Positions 44,301-54,593 of a stretch of 64,000 nt of DNA are shown one piece after another. The stretch's first letter is position 1, and every line of letters begins with the position of its first letter. The position numbers and the translations under genes are program-made. This stretch comes from Selaginella moellendorffii (Eukaryota; Streptophyta; Lycopodiopsida; Selaginellales; Selaginellaceae), in assembly GCF_000143415.4 (NCBI RefSeq), contig NW_003314281.1, positions 546,833 through 610,832 on the forward strand, read 5' to 3'. The notes beneath the pieces are model-generated. The model did no database searches. It was not told the DNA's origin and saw only the letters and a list, made by a program, of their open reading frames with translations.

Positions 44301-46544
44301 TTGCCTTCCTTTGCTGTACTCGTGCCCAGACCCTGTTGACAAGCCTTTAGTTTGTGCCTCGCTAATAGTACAGGGTGCAAACCTTGTAGTACTTGATACT
44401 CCAACCCTTGGTTTCTCCTCTCAGGGACTCTTTCCACGACTCGTATTCCGGCATAGTATAGAAGGATAGTACCTTTCCGTTCTTATGTGTTGCCTGCATG
44501 TGCAAGAAACATTCGATATAGTTTAGTCATCAAAAGACGAACCTTAACAATTGGCGTGATAAATTCCACCAAGAAACCGGGAACTTTCAAAAGTGATGGC
44601 CAAAACGTGTGAATGAAATTGATAATAAGACCTTTGATGTGTGACCCGTCGTGATCCTGGAGCAACAACTGCTAGGAACAAAGGAAACGATTCTAACAAA
44701 GCAATGTACCTGGTCGGTCATAATCATCAAATGACCGTAACGAAGAGACTTGGTATTTTCATAACCTTTTCCCTGCTGCAACCCCAGTATCTGCTTTATG
44801 CTGGTGATTTCAGCGTTATCCATTATTTGCTTGTGCGTTGCCTCTCGAACGTTTAAAAGCTTTCCCCTGAGAGGAAACACACCATAGTGGTTACGGCCAA
44901 CCACACTGATGCCACTCATCTGAAGACAACAAAAAGTTAAGAAGGCTGAAAGAGCAAAGACTGAGCTTACAGCAAGAGCTTTAGCTGAATCTCCTTCAGT
45001 CAAGATCAAAGTGCATGCTTCGGAGTTCTTGCCGCCGGCATCATTTGCATCGTCCAGCTTGGCTATTCCAGTTAGGCGCTGCCTCTTGGCACCGTCGTTC
45101 TTCTTTAGCTCCTTACTCTGCTTAAAGTCCGCCCACGACAGAACATTGTCAACTACCCCGCATTTAGAAACTGTTTGGATATCCGTTAGTAAGGAAGTGC
45201 ATTATGCGGAGACAAATATTACCTTTCTTCAGAAACTCTGGGGACAGCTCGCACTTCGATCCAAAACTAGTTTGACGAGTAGTCAATGTTTCCTTCGTCT
45301 GGGAATCGAAGGCAGGGTTGTCAATCAGAGAATTGACAAAGACCCAAAGATGGTTTCTGATTTGGAAACCCTTCACGTTCGCATTTTTGTTCTTCTTGTT
45401 CACAATTTCCTGTATGTGGCTTACGATCTGTTCCGAAACATGCTGGACGTGCGTGCCACCCCGGATTGTGGCGATGCTGTTCACAAAGCTAACCTGGGTG
45501 AACATCAACGTCAGCAAGCAGCAAACCAGAAAGAAGACAGTCTTACCTGTTGAAACTGTCCATCGCTTAAACTCACGCATACTTCCCACCGATCATTTGC
45601 ACGCTCATATATCCTGCAATTCAAACTGAGTTTAGCAAGTGAGGACTCAAAGAAATATAAAGAACCTTGGAAGCGTCTCTTCTTTGCCTTTCTGAGCGGA
45701 GGCAAGGTAAAGCCCCACGTAATCCGAAAACGTTTTAACTGGGAGCTTTTGGCCGTTCAGCTCCACCTTAACAGTCCTGCCAAGACAGCCCGCAATATCC
45801 AAAACACGTTTGGACATCAGGGCAACAACATCCTCCTCCAGATACGTCATGTGGAACTTGGCGAGGTCGGGCTTGAAAGTCACCTTAGTCCAATTTTCAT
45901 TGGACTTGCACGAGCTAATAGCTGGCTCAGACTTCGCACTCATGTTGTTAGAGAACACCTGATCAAATCGAAACGATAAGCAAGGTTATATAAAGCTCTG
46001 CTAAGAAGATGATGCCTACCTGCTTGTACTTTTTACCCCGCTTGCCATCCGCGGTTTCAATCACAAACTCGGTTGAGAAAATGTTCGCGAGCTTAGCACC
46101 GTATCCATTCCTCCCACCAGTCGTCTTCTTCTCATTGTCGTCGTAGTTGCTGCTTGTGAGGAGATGGCCAAAGATCATCTCCGGAACGTAGACGCCTTGC
46201 TCGTTGTGAACTTCCACAGGGACTCCGTCCCCGTTGTTGTAGACGGAGATGGTGTTTTGCTCCACGCTTATCGTGACTTTGACAGCGTCCATGATGGGAT
46301 CCCGCTGCTTGTTGTCGGCAGCATTCACCAAGATCTCGTCGAAAATCTTGTACAGCCCAGGGACGTAGGTCACCGCACGATTCACCAGCTGACCGCCCTC
46401 ATACACCCATAGCGTCTGCGTGTGCTTCTCAATGGAGCCAACGTACGTGTCCGGCCGCAGTAGAACGTGTTCCAGAGGGGTTTTCTTCTGGTAAATCTCC
46501 TCGATAGTCTTGCCGCCAGCAGCGGCAGCTCCCGGCCGCCCCAT
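41336..46544 (-). CDS. TOP2: DNA topoisomerase II
   Basis: About 20 exons. The GHKL ATPase domain has LEHVLLRPDTYVGSIEKHTQ, KIFDEILVNAADNKQRD, ISVYNNGDGVPVEVH and TTGGRNGYGAKLANIFS; the transducer follows. The TOPRIM domain has LILTEGDSAKALA and TDQ-DHDGSHIKGLIINFI with its acidic metal ligands; GLGTSTAKEGKEYF follows. The cleavage domain has SMVDGLKPGQRKILFAAFKR, GQFGTRSQGGKDHASARYIY with the catalytic Tyr, and VNGSEGIGTGWSTFVPNYNP. The C-terminus is Lys/Ala-rich then acidic (EEDKAASEDISDFEDEGSE), as in eukaryotic type IIA enzymes. It decatenates chromosomes in the nucleus. The start at 46544 is the only ATG before MGRPG; the frame extends upstream only from a TTG. Every expected domain is present, so the gene is intact. 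Confidence 0.95.
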
Positions 46545-47407
46545 CGCCAAACCTGCCAGCCGCCAGAGATTTCAGCTCAGTCGAAGCTCGGAAACAAGCT
46601 CTAAAACCCTAGGCATACCTCGATCGAGCTCCTCACGCCGCGCGCCTTAGCCTCGCCTCTCCGCCCGCCAGCATTCGAAGCTCTGACTCAGATCTAAGAG
46701 AGAAAGCCCGCAGCGCTCGTCGTGCCCGGCGCGCTCTCCTCGTCCAAGATCAATCCCAACCTAGGAAATGGGAGGCAATTTGAATTTCCCCCCAAAAGTA
46801 TCAAAAAAGAATGTGCGCACCAACGGCCATGATAGATTTTACTGTTATTTAATCAATGGCTCCGATTCTTCTATGGAGCCGAGTAGATATTTTGGGTGAT
46901 CACACGGAGAAGAATATAAGATTGTTAGTACTAGTAGTCAATTGGTTCCAAGATGCTCGCCCTTGTCGTTGCTAACATGACAAGAACTTGCGTGATTCCA
47001 GGATCATGGTGGAGGAAAATGCTTGAATGGATTTTTTTTTTGCTAAAGTATTGTGTTGGGGCATCTTGATTTTGATCACAATCACAGTATTTATTTTAGA
47101 AACCACTTGAGAGAGACCACAATCTCAATGCTGACTGCTGTCTAGAAGGTACACCTGTCAAGCGAAAGTTGATTGTATGATTTATAACAACAGGAGTTTT
47201 TGGAGTTTATGCGAGATTATTCTCCGGGGAAAGATGCTTGAGCGAATATATTCGCGTTAAGAAAACAACACTAGACTCCAGGCTGGAATTTGATATATAG
47301 TGGACGAGCTTGGCCTCCATTTCTCCGCAAAGGGAAGCCGCATGGGTAGGAGTGCATCTTGGTTTTCTAAATTTCTTTAGTTTATCCTTGTAAATCCAGG
47401 CCGGATC
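46545..47407. promoter_or_regulatory. Region between divergent TOP2 and CCD8
   Basis: 860 nt with no gene. The first ~200 nt hold a TOP2 leader with ctaaaaccctagg near 46604, a telo-box-like element common in plant housekeeping and S-phase genes. The remainder is the presumed CCD8 promoter, where I see no specific element. Confidence 0.4.
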
Positions 47408-49688
47408 ATGGAGAGTCTTGTGGTATCGTCCCAAGCAACCGGAGTTCATAACGGATTGCTACTCCATAGCGAATCGAAGCTAAAGAAGAGTCATGCTGCT
47501 GGTTTTCCTCGATCGGGTCCCTTGTTGCATGGTCGAAGCTGGAATCAGTCGACAAGGATCAAATCGATCGAAGTCAGGTCCATTTTAACACGAGAACCTG
47601 CAAAACAAGCAGGAGAATCATGCCAGCACGAAGAACTCAAGCCTGCATGGCTCAACGATAAGTACGCGGGTCTGGCAACCTGGAACTCGATTCGAAGAGA
47701 ATCATGGGAAGGAGAGCTGCCGGTTATCCAAGGCCAAATTCCTCTCTGGCTGGTAATATTTTCTTTCCTTATCATCGTTTAAGTTCCTCACATTCAAGGC
47801 TTGTCCTCTTGTCTCTTGGCTTTGAGCAGAAGGGAACATATTTGCGAAATGGACCTGGGAGATTTGAGATGGGAGAGCACCGATTTGGTCATCTCTTCGA
47901 CGGGTATATCATTGAGATTAAGCTGACAGAATTTCTTGTCTGGTTTTGTTCTGTTTCGCTAATTCCGAGTTCTGTTTTTTACTTTTCTTTTGTTCTTTTC
48001 CTATCGAACAGATATTCTTGCTTGCTTCGGCTCTACTTCGAGAATGGAAAACTTCATGTCAAGCACGCACAGCTTCAATCTGACGCTTACAAGAGTGCGA
48101 GAAAGAACCAGCAAGCATGTTTCAGGGAGTTTTCAGTGGTACCAAAGCACGAAAACGTTTGGTCTTTGCTGGAAGACGTGGTTGGAATGGCGATGGGAAC
48201 AACACTCACGGACAACGCCAATACGGGCGTCATATGGTAGCATCGCTCATAAGACTAGATGATATGATATGTTAAGAAGCTTCTCTTGAACTGACAGCTT
48301 GGGGGATGGGCGAGTGGTTTGCATCACCGAGACTGTGAAGTCGTCAACACAGATCGATCCATGGACTCTGGACACTATTGGAAGATTTACATACGACGAC
48401 AATCACAAGGTACAAACATGATTTCTCGCTTCGATTCATGCGAATTGTCCAAACTTTTGGCAGGGTCTTCTCCACTCAGGTCATCCTTATGTTACAGACA
48501 AGGAATTCATCACCGCCCTTCCAGACTTGATCAAACCCGGATATGATATCGTGAGGATGGAACCAGGAACAAACACAAGAAAACATCTTGGCAGGGTTAG
48601 TAATTCCAAAGCTCTACATATTGTCACCTTACAAAAGCTTCGTAACGTCTTCAGGTGAATTGCAAAGGTCCGGCTCCCGGATGGATCCATTCCTTCGCTC
48701 TTACGGAGAATTACATTGTCATCCCAGAAATGGCGCTGAGATACTCGACCAAAAATCTCCTCAAGGCGGAGCCATGTCCGTACTACAAATTCGAGTATAT
48801 GCCCGAGCACGGATCGTATTTGCATGTCATGGACAGGAAATCGGGAAAAGTGGTACGTGCTTTTGATATTAGAATCTTCTTACAAGCTTGGATTTTCTCA
48901 AGGTAAACGTTGTGGAGGTTCCAAACTTTCTCATGTTTCACTTCATCAATGCCTACGAGGAAACTGGCGAAGATGGGAAGCCAAGAATTGTGGCCGACTG
49001 CTGCGAACACTTGTCAAATCCTATCATTCTCCGGAGAATGGAGCTGGCAGAGCTTCGATCGAAGGGGAAAGAAATGCCATACGCAAGGTGTGTTGAAGTT
49101 TTTCCTTCCAGTTTCGCTCTAGCTAAGGAAGTTACAGGCTTGGGAGATTTAAGATACCAATCTCTGGAGGGGGCAAAGGAACTCTAGAGAATGCTGTGCC
49201 TCCGCAAGTTCATGGGCACGGACTAGACATGAACACCATGAATCCTCATTATTATTCTCGTGACTATCGCTACGTCTACGCAAATGGGGCTCATAGGCCT
49301 TGTCACTTTCCAAATTCTCTGGTCAAAGTAAGTAGTTTCCTCCAGGCCATACGAAACAACACCAATGAATTGCTCTTGTTTGCTAGATTGACATCAAGGG
49401 CCAGAGTGCTAAGGAGTGGTACGAGCACGGGAGCATTCCAACGGAGCCAATGTTTGTTCCACGACCCGGCGCCACTGAAGAAGACGATGGTAAAGTTTCA
49501 AGTTTCTTGTACATCATCGTGTAAACCTCTTACTGACTGTAGGTGTGGCGATATCTATTGTCAATGATGATAAAGGTGACGGATACGTGCTCCTCTTGGA
49601 CGGGAAGAGCTTTGAAGAAGTTGCTCGAGCACCACTTCCCTATGGACTCCCATATGGGATCCATGGAGCGTGGTTGGACCAAAGGTGA
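47408..49688 (+). CDS. CCD8: Carotenoid cleavage dioxygenase 8 (strigolactone pathway)
   Basis: Multi-exon gene. A ~75-residue N-terminus fits a plastid transit peptide (MESLVVSSQATGVHNG). Then TWNSIRRESWEGELPVIQGQ, KGTYLRNGPGRFEMGEHRFG, HLFDGYSCLLRLYFENG, YKSARKNQQACFREFSVVPK, TLTDNANTGVI, LGDGRVVCITETVKSS, HSGHPYVTDKEFITALPDL, GWIHSFALTENYIVIPEM, LMFHFINAYEETGEDGKPRI, MNTMNPHYYSRDYRYVYANG, FVPRPGATEEDDGVAISIV and LPYGLPYGIHGAWL. These features, especially R-K-x-x-x-x-C-[YF]-R-E-F, are CCD8 rather than CCD1/4/7. The iron-ligand histidines lie in H-S-G-H, I-H-S-F, F-H-F and H-G-A-W. CCD8 converts 9-cis-beta-apo-10'-carotenal to carlactone in plastids. It ends at W-L-D-Q-R. Exon phases at the F-D-G-Y junction check out. 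Confidence 0.93.
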
Positions 49689-50278
49689 TACATGTCTATC
49701 GTATCTACTTTGTTATTGCATTGATATATATTTTTTCTGTATTGAGTTAATACTGATATTTAGTAGCACATCACATGCTGCATAAACCAATGCAAAACTT
49801 TGGTCAATTCTTGGTCAGACTTTGCAGGCTGCTTACATGGCCAACAAACACCTCCGTGATCCCGTCCTTCCTGCGATGCCCGAATGAATCGGCGCCGGGA
49901 ACTCCTCCACCATCCTCCTCTTTGATCGTTGAGATCTCTGCCGCCGTTGCGCTTGTCTACTGCATCCAGGGAGCTCTCGTCGTGCTCTCTTCGTGGAGGC
50001 GACACTGACGTAGAATGATGATGATTATCTCCGCAGGGTGATCCTCGACTTCGTCATCGCCGGAAGGAACAGCATTTGGTTTATCCTTCGTCGTTTGTTG
50101 CCCGAGAGCTCGCGTCCTTCCTGAGGTGGTCCTTGCTGACTCGCCCCACGAACTCGAGGTAGATCGAGAACCGATATCAATCCCGCCTTGATCAGAGTCT
50201 GGAGCATTGGAGTAGAAGAGGACGATTGGCATATGGCCAATCTGACAAACATCTAGAGGAGTCAAGAGGACGCGTGCA
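49689..50278. other. Unassigned sequence, possible retroelement body
   Basis: Minus-strand frames over 49960-50265 (IGHMPIVLFYSNAPDSDQGG) and plus-strand frames over 49775-50005 overlap without a recognisable family. It abuts the LTR-like element at 50279. I cannot support a gene here. Confidence 0.3.
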
Positions 50279-50408
50279 TGGAATATTGACTCTAGACTCT
50301 ATTACCTCCATGGGGATTGACTCTATTACCTCCATGCCAACTATTTAAGTTATAAAGCCACAATTGTTCTTATTTGATTCTAATCATAGGGGTTACTAAA
50401 TTCTAACA
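50279..50408 (+). repeat. Possible solo LTR (Ty1/copia-like)
   Basis: The segment begins tggaatattgactc and ends ttctaaca, the TG...CA form of an LTR. It is followed at once by atggagctatcagggcagc, which resembles the initiator-Met tRNA primer-binding site of copia elements (tggtatcagagc) with changes. Inside is a short duplication (attgactctattacctccatg twice, 50283-50333). No second LTR or coding region was found, so the call is tentative. Confidence 0.3.
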
Positions 50409-50750
50409 ATGGAGCTATCAGGGCAGCTTCCTCATGCCTGCTGCTATAACACCATGTAAACGGTATATAAATGAGGATAGTCACAGCACTATGAGGCAAA
50501 ACTTATGAATGAATGAGATTGATATACTGAATTTGTCTCTGGTTGCATTAAAAGCAAGAAAGCTGCGGCCAAATGAGAATGCTTTCTCCTGATGAAAACC
50601 GCCGAGTTTTTCCTTTCTTCTTCTACTTCGATTGGCTGGAGCGTCACACTGGCAGCATTTAACTGGGAAGAAAAACTGAACTTGCAAGCTTGAATGCTCG
50701 TACATGCTCTTGTAGAAATTTGGGGACGATGGAGCAAATGCTAAGAACAG

Positions 50751-51425
50751 TCAGATGAAACAATAATGGAAGCTCGCAGCAGCCGCGGCGGCAGTGGCAG
50801 CGTTCATCACAGTGCTGGAGCTGGCGGCCGCTGAGGAAGAAGAGCTCGAATGCTGCACCACAAGTTGCTGCTGCTGCCGGTCATCTAGAAGCTGCTGCTG
50901 GTGATGCCGGGCCCCGAGATGATCGTTGCTGTGACCACCATTTCCAAAATCCTCGCCGCCACTACCATCAACGTTGGTGCTGCTCATCAGGTTGATCAGG
51001 CCGTGATGATCGATCACTCCTGGAACCTCTTGCTGCTGCTGCTGCTGCTGGTGACGAAGATGGTGATTGTGGTTGTGTTGCTGTTGCTGTTCTTGGGCCT
51101 GGAAGAAGCGGAGCTGCTCTCTCACCACCGCTAACTCTCGCCGCAGCTTGTCCAGCTGCTGCTCCAGCATGCAGATGATCCCCATGCAGCCGTGGACGGG
51201 GTCCTGCTCGCGAACGTCCGCCTCGAACATGAGCGATTGCATAGTCTCGTCTCGATCCTTGACCAACACCTGGTTGAGCAGCCGGAGCATATTGCTCACC
51301 CCAAACAGCTTCTTGCAGTTCATGAAGCGCTGGTTCTCGCTCGCTGGGAAATACTTTGCCAGCGGGCACGCAGGGCTGCATCGCCGCCGCTGGAACCGGC
51401 AGGCCGCGCAAGCTTGGACCTCCAT
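50751..51425 (-). CDS. LBD/LOB-domain transcription factor
   Basis: An intronless 224-residue protein. The LOB zinc-finger-like block CAACRFQRRRCSPACPLAKY has the C-x2-C-x6-C-x3-C spacing. It is followed by the Gly-Ala-Ser-type region (FPASENQRF, KLFGVSNMLRLLNQV) and a leucine-zipper-like coiled coil GCMGIICMLEQQLDKLRREL (L-x6-L-x3-L-x6-L), making it class I. The C-terminal half is low complexity: poly-Gln/His runs, Ser and Ala tracts. LBD proteins are plant-specific DNA-binding factors controlling organ boundaries and meristems. The ATG at 51425 is chosen; the upstream in-frame codon is GTG. Confidence 0.9.
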   Translation of the reverse strand: MEVQACAACRFQRRRCSPACPLAKYFPASENQRFMNCKKLFGVSNMLRLLNQVLVKDRDETMQSLMFEADVREQDPVHGCMGIICMLEQQLDKLRRELAVVREQLRFFQAQEQQQQHNHNHHLRHQQQQQQQEVPGVIDHHGLINLMSSTNVDGSGGEDFGNGGHSNDHLGARHHQQQLLDDRQQQQLVVQHSSSSSSAAASSSTVMNAATAAAAAASFHYCFI

Positions 51426-51650
51426 ACTCACAAAAAGGCGGAGCTGATCACGATTTGACCGGGCGAAGAACTCCCAAAACTACACAAACACACTTAAAGA
51501 CTTACAAGTGAGAAGGATTGATGTCTTTCTTTCCTCCGTGAGATCCGAGCGGCTACAAACAAGCCCAGGAGCTTCCCACCACCGAGTTTTCCTCAAAACC
51601 AAAACCACACCTTCTATCTTGGTACCCAACTTCCAGAAAAGAAACATGTA

Positions 51651-53510
51651 TTACTTTCCATGTATGAACAAGCTTCCGAACTGGTGGTACAACGTATTTG
51701 AAGCGTCCATCTCTCCGTACGTACCAGGTGACGGCAACGCGGCCTGCATCTCAACGAGCAGCTTCTTTGCTTTCGAAGAATGCCCGGCTTTGGCATATGC
51801 CCAAACCATGGCAGTATAGGCTACTGGGTTCTTAACAGGGATCTTCTCAAACGTTTCTTTGGCCAGTTTCAGCTTGCCACCTTTACCGTAGGCTGTTACC
51901 ATCGTGGTCAAGGTGAAAATGTCGTGGTGAAAAGGCATCGCGGCAAGTAGCCTTTCACATTCTCGAATATACCCGCATTGGGTATATGCAGCGAGCATGA
52001 TATTCCACGAGACGGGATCTTTCTTTTTTTGTACGGAAAAGATCTTTGCGGCCTTCTCGAGCCTCCTGCTGTGACCGTACGCATGGAGCAATGCGTTCCA
52101 AGTCACTGCACAAGCCTTGTGCTCCTCTCTGAGCCCATCAAAGATAATCTGGGCTTCAACAATCTGCCCAGCTCGTCCGTACGCGGCGATCAATGTGGTT
52201 TTCGTGAATTCATCGTCTTTCGCTGGCATGATCTCGAAAAACTCCAGAGCTTCTCTCAAAGTTCTTTGGTTGGCATATCCCGAGAAGATTACATTCCACG
52301 AAACTGAATCCCTTGCAGGCATTCTCGAGAAAAGCTTCTCTGCCTCTTCAAGTTTTCCGCCTTCCACAAAAGCTTGGATCATACAGTTCCACGAAACCAC
52401 ATTACGATTCGGCATTCGATCAAACAGATCCTTTGCAGCAGAGAAATTCCCCGTCCGCGCATAAGCGGCAACTAAAATCGTCCATGACACCACGTCCCGG
52501 TGGATCATCCTCTCAAACAAATCCCTGGCTTCTTTGAGATACCCGTTCTGAGCATAAGCAGAAAGCATCAAGTTCCACGATCCAGCATCTCTAAACTCCA
52601 TCCTATCAAACAGCTCTTTTGCTCGATCTACATCCCCTCTCTCGCCATAAGCTTGGATCATCACATTCCACGACACAGCATTACGGTCCGGCATCTTCTC
52701 AAACAGGCTCTTTGCTTCCTTCAAGTCTCCGGATTTCACATAAGCCGCGACCATTTGTGTCCACGACACCACATCTCGATCTGGCATAGCATCAAACAGC
52801 TTCCGAGATTCATCAAGATGCCCATTCTCGGCATACGCATGACACATAGCATTCCACGAAGAAGTGTTCTTCCGGGGAATCAGATCAAAAACTTTCTTTG
52901 CAAAACCAACCTTCCCATTACGAGAATACCCAACAAGCAATGCATTCCAGGTTACCACATTGCGTTGCGGCATTGTATCAAACACCGCTTTGGCCTCCTC
53001 CAAATGCCCTGTAATGGCATATGCTGTTAGCATCGTCGTCCACGCTATCACATCTTTGGTTGGCAGAGCATCAAACATGGACTTCACTTCATCAAGCTCG
53101 CCATAATCGACGTAAGCTTGCATCATTGTTGCAAAGGTGACGCTATCTTTGTCGGGAATCACAAGAAAAAGACTCCTCGCGTCTCGCAGATGCCCGTTAC
53201 GGGCATATGCCTGAAGCATTATATTCCACGAGAAGACATTCGGGTGCGCGATCGAATCGAAGGTTGCCACCGCCTCCTTGATGGATCCACACTTTCCATA
53301 CATCTCCACGATGAGATTCGCCAAGAATATGTTGTGCGAATGGCGGGAGGACGAGACAAGGGCGTGAATGCGTCTAGCCTGGGCCAAATCTCCCCTGGAC
53401 GATCGCACCAAGGATGCAAGATGCTCGATTGAGACCTCGTCCCTGCAATTCCGGGAGGAGGAGGAGGAGGAGGATGATACCAAGTTCCACCAAACAACAA
53501 GAACAACCAT
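51651..53510 (-). CDS. PPR protein of S-type repeats, 619 aa
   Basis: An intronless ORF. After an N-terminus with a Ser run (WNLVSSSSSSSSRN) it has about seventeen ~31-residue repeats such as HPNVFSWNIMLQAYARNGHL and RNVVSWNCMIQAFVEGGKLE. Almost all are S type; one or two near residues 420-500 are longer. No E or DYW domain follows: it ends EMDASNTLYHQFGSLF. The first repeat region AQARRIHALVSS with MYGKCGSIKEAVATF is typical of PLS-derived plant PPR genes. Likely role is site recognition on organelle RNA, with any editing domain supplied in trans (inference). The ATG lies only 8 nt after the stop of the upstream lectin gene on the same strand. Confidence 0.9.
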   Translation of the reverse strand: MVVLVVWWNLVSSSSSSSSRNCRDEVSIEHLASLVRSSRGDLAQARRIHALVSSSRHSHNIFLANLIVEMYGKCGSIKEAVATFDSIAHPNVFSWNIMLQAYARNGHLRDARSLFLVIPDKDSVTFATMMQAYVDYGELDEVKSMFDALPTKDVIAWTTMLTAYAITGHLEEAKAVFDTMPQRNVVTWNALLVGYSRNGKVGFAKKVFDLIPRKNTSSWNAMCHAYAENGHLDESRKLFDAMPDRDVVSWTQMVAAYVKSGDLKEAKSLFEKMPDRNAVSWNVMIQAYGERGDVDRAKELFDRMEFRDAGSWNLMLSAYAQNGYLKEARDLFERMIHRDVVSWTILVAAYARTGNFSAAKDLFDRMPNRNVVSWNCMIQAFVEGGKLEEAEKLFSRMPARDSVSWNVIFSGYANQRTLREALEFFEIMPAKDDEFTKTTLIAAYGRAGQIVEAQIIFDGLREEHKACAVTWNALLHAYGHSRRLEKAAKIFSVQKKKDPVSWNIMLAAYTQCGYIRECERLLAAMPFHHDIFTLTTMVTAYGKGGKLKLAKETFEKIPVKNPVAYTAMVWAYAKAGHSSKAKKLLVEMQAALPSPGTYGEMDASNTLYHQFGSLFIHGK

Positions 53511-53518
53511 AGTTCTTT

Positions 53519-54403
53519 CTACTCTTTGTTCTTGTCCTTGTTCTTCCAGATCACAGTCCCTGGCTCATCGTTCCGGAAAATCCTGCTCGACCCATCACTC
53601 CCGAGGATGAGCTGCGTCGGCCCAAGGCTCGAATTGCTCGTCCCGGACGCCCACTTCGCGCTGTGGCGCTCGTCGTAGATCACCAAGTTCATGTCCTCTT
53701 GGAGAACAAGGTAGCAGCCACTTTCAGCGAGGTAAGTGTCGCTCGCCCACAAAACCACGTTGGAATCGGTGTCGGTGAGCACGAGGTTGCAGTCGCTTTG
53801 CATCTGGAGGAGGAACTTGTGATTGGGCGATCGAAGCGAGCACTGCGAGTAGAGATGGTTCCACGGAGTGTGGCTCTGGAGGACGCTGCGGTAGCCAAAG
53901 CAGTAGTCGAGAGAATTGTTGTAGCTCATCGAGAGCTTGGTGCAATTGTCCGCTCCTCCCACGAGCCTGGAGCCTTGCATCGTGTAGCCGACCTGGAACT
54001 GGCCGAGGATCACCACTCCGGAGCCATAGCCGGAGCCTGCCGCGAGCTCGAGCACCTCTCTGGCGACCGGAGCGAACTTGTCGAGCAGGGAGCTTCCGGG
54101 AGCCGCGGGGACGGTGGCGACGAAGGAAGGATCGCACAGAGCCTCGTCGTAGAAGTGGAAGTTGACGAGGATGGCGTCATCGCTGCTCGAGTTCCTGGGG
54201 AGTACGGAGCCGTAGAAGGACTTACCTGCCTTGTAAGTCGAGTTGGGAAGAATTGTGGCCGAGATCTCCGAGAACTTGGCTCGCAGTGCGTCGCTGGAGG
54301 ATCTGTCGAGACGGCCTGGCTCGGAGAAGATTACCATCTTCCCGACAGCCGAAGTTCGCAGTAGATTTAGCAGCAAGATCCATTTGAGGAGTGGAAGCTC
54401 CAT
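53519..54403 (-). CDS. Secreted GNA-type (bulb) lectin-domain protein
   Basis: An intronless 294-residue ORF. MELPLLKWILLLNLLRTSAVG is a signal peptide. Residues ~25-165 form a domain I do not recognise, with VATVPAAPGSSLLDKFAPVA and a Gly-rich GSGYGSGVVILGQFQVGYTM. The C-terminal ~115 residues are a B-lectin beta-prism: SPNHKFLLQMQSDCNLVLTD, NVVLWASDTYLAESGCYLVL, EDMNLVIYDERHSAKWASGT. The mannose-binding consensus Q-x-D-x-N-x-V-x-Y appears as Q-S-D-C-N-L-V-L-T (last residue changed) and Q-E-D-M-N-L-V-I-Y (intact). It probably acts in the apoplast. The stop is 8 nt before the ATG of the next gene. Confidence 0.85.
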   Translation of the reverse strand: MELPLLKWILLLNLLRTSAVGKMVIFSEPGRLDRSSSDALRAKFSEISATILPNSTYKAGKSFYGSVLPRNSSSDDAILVNFHFYDEALCDPSFVATVPAAPGSSLLDKFAPVAREVLELAAGSGYGSGVVILGQFQVGYTMQGSRLVGGADNCTKLSMSYNNSLDYCFGYRSVLQSHTPWNHLYSQCSLRSPNHKFLLQMQSDCNLVLTDTDSNVVLWASDTYLAESGCYLVLQEDMNLVIYDERHSAKWASGTSNSSLGPTQLILGSDGSSRIFRNDEPGTVIWKNKDKNKE

Positions 54404-54593
54404 GCTGCGCTAAGTGAGGTGAGTGCGTTGTGGAATAAAAAGTACCTCATATAGTGATGAAGAGATAAGACAAAGGAGCAGAAGGATGAGAGTGTCTTCA
54501 AGCTAAACGCTGAAAACAGCAGACGGTGGAAACAACAACATAACAACATGGAGAAAGCAAATGGAAATTTGCAACTTAGCTCTGCTTTGGATC

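Noticed and set aside
46545-46550. Topoisomerase start at an upstream TTG (MAM-GRPG)
   Set aside because: TTG is not a normal plant start; the ATG at 46544 gives the expected N-terminus.
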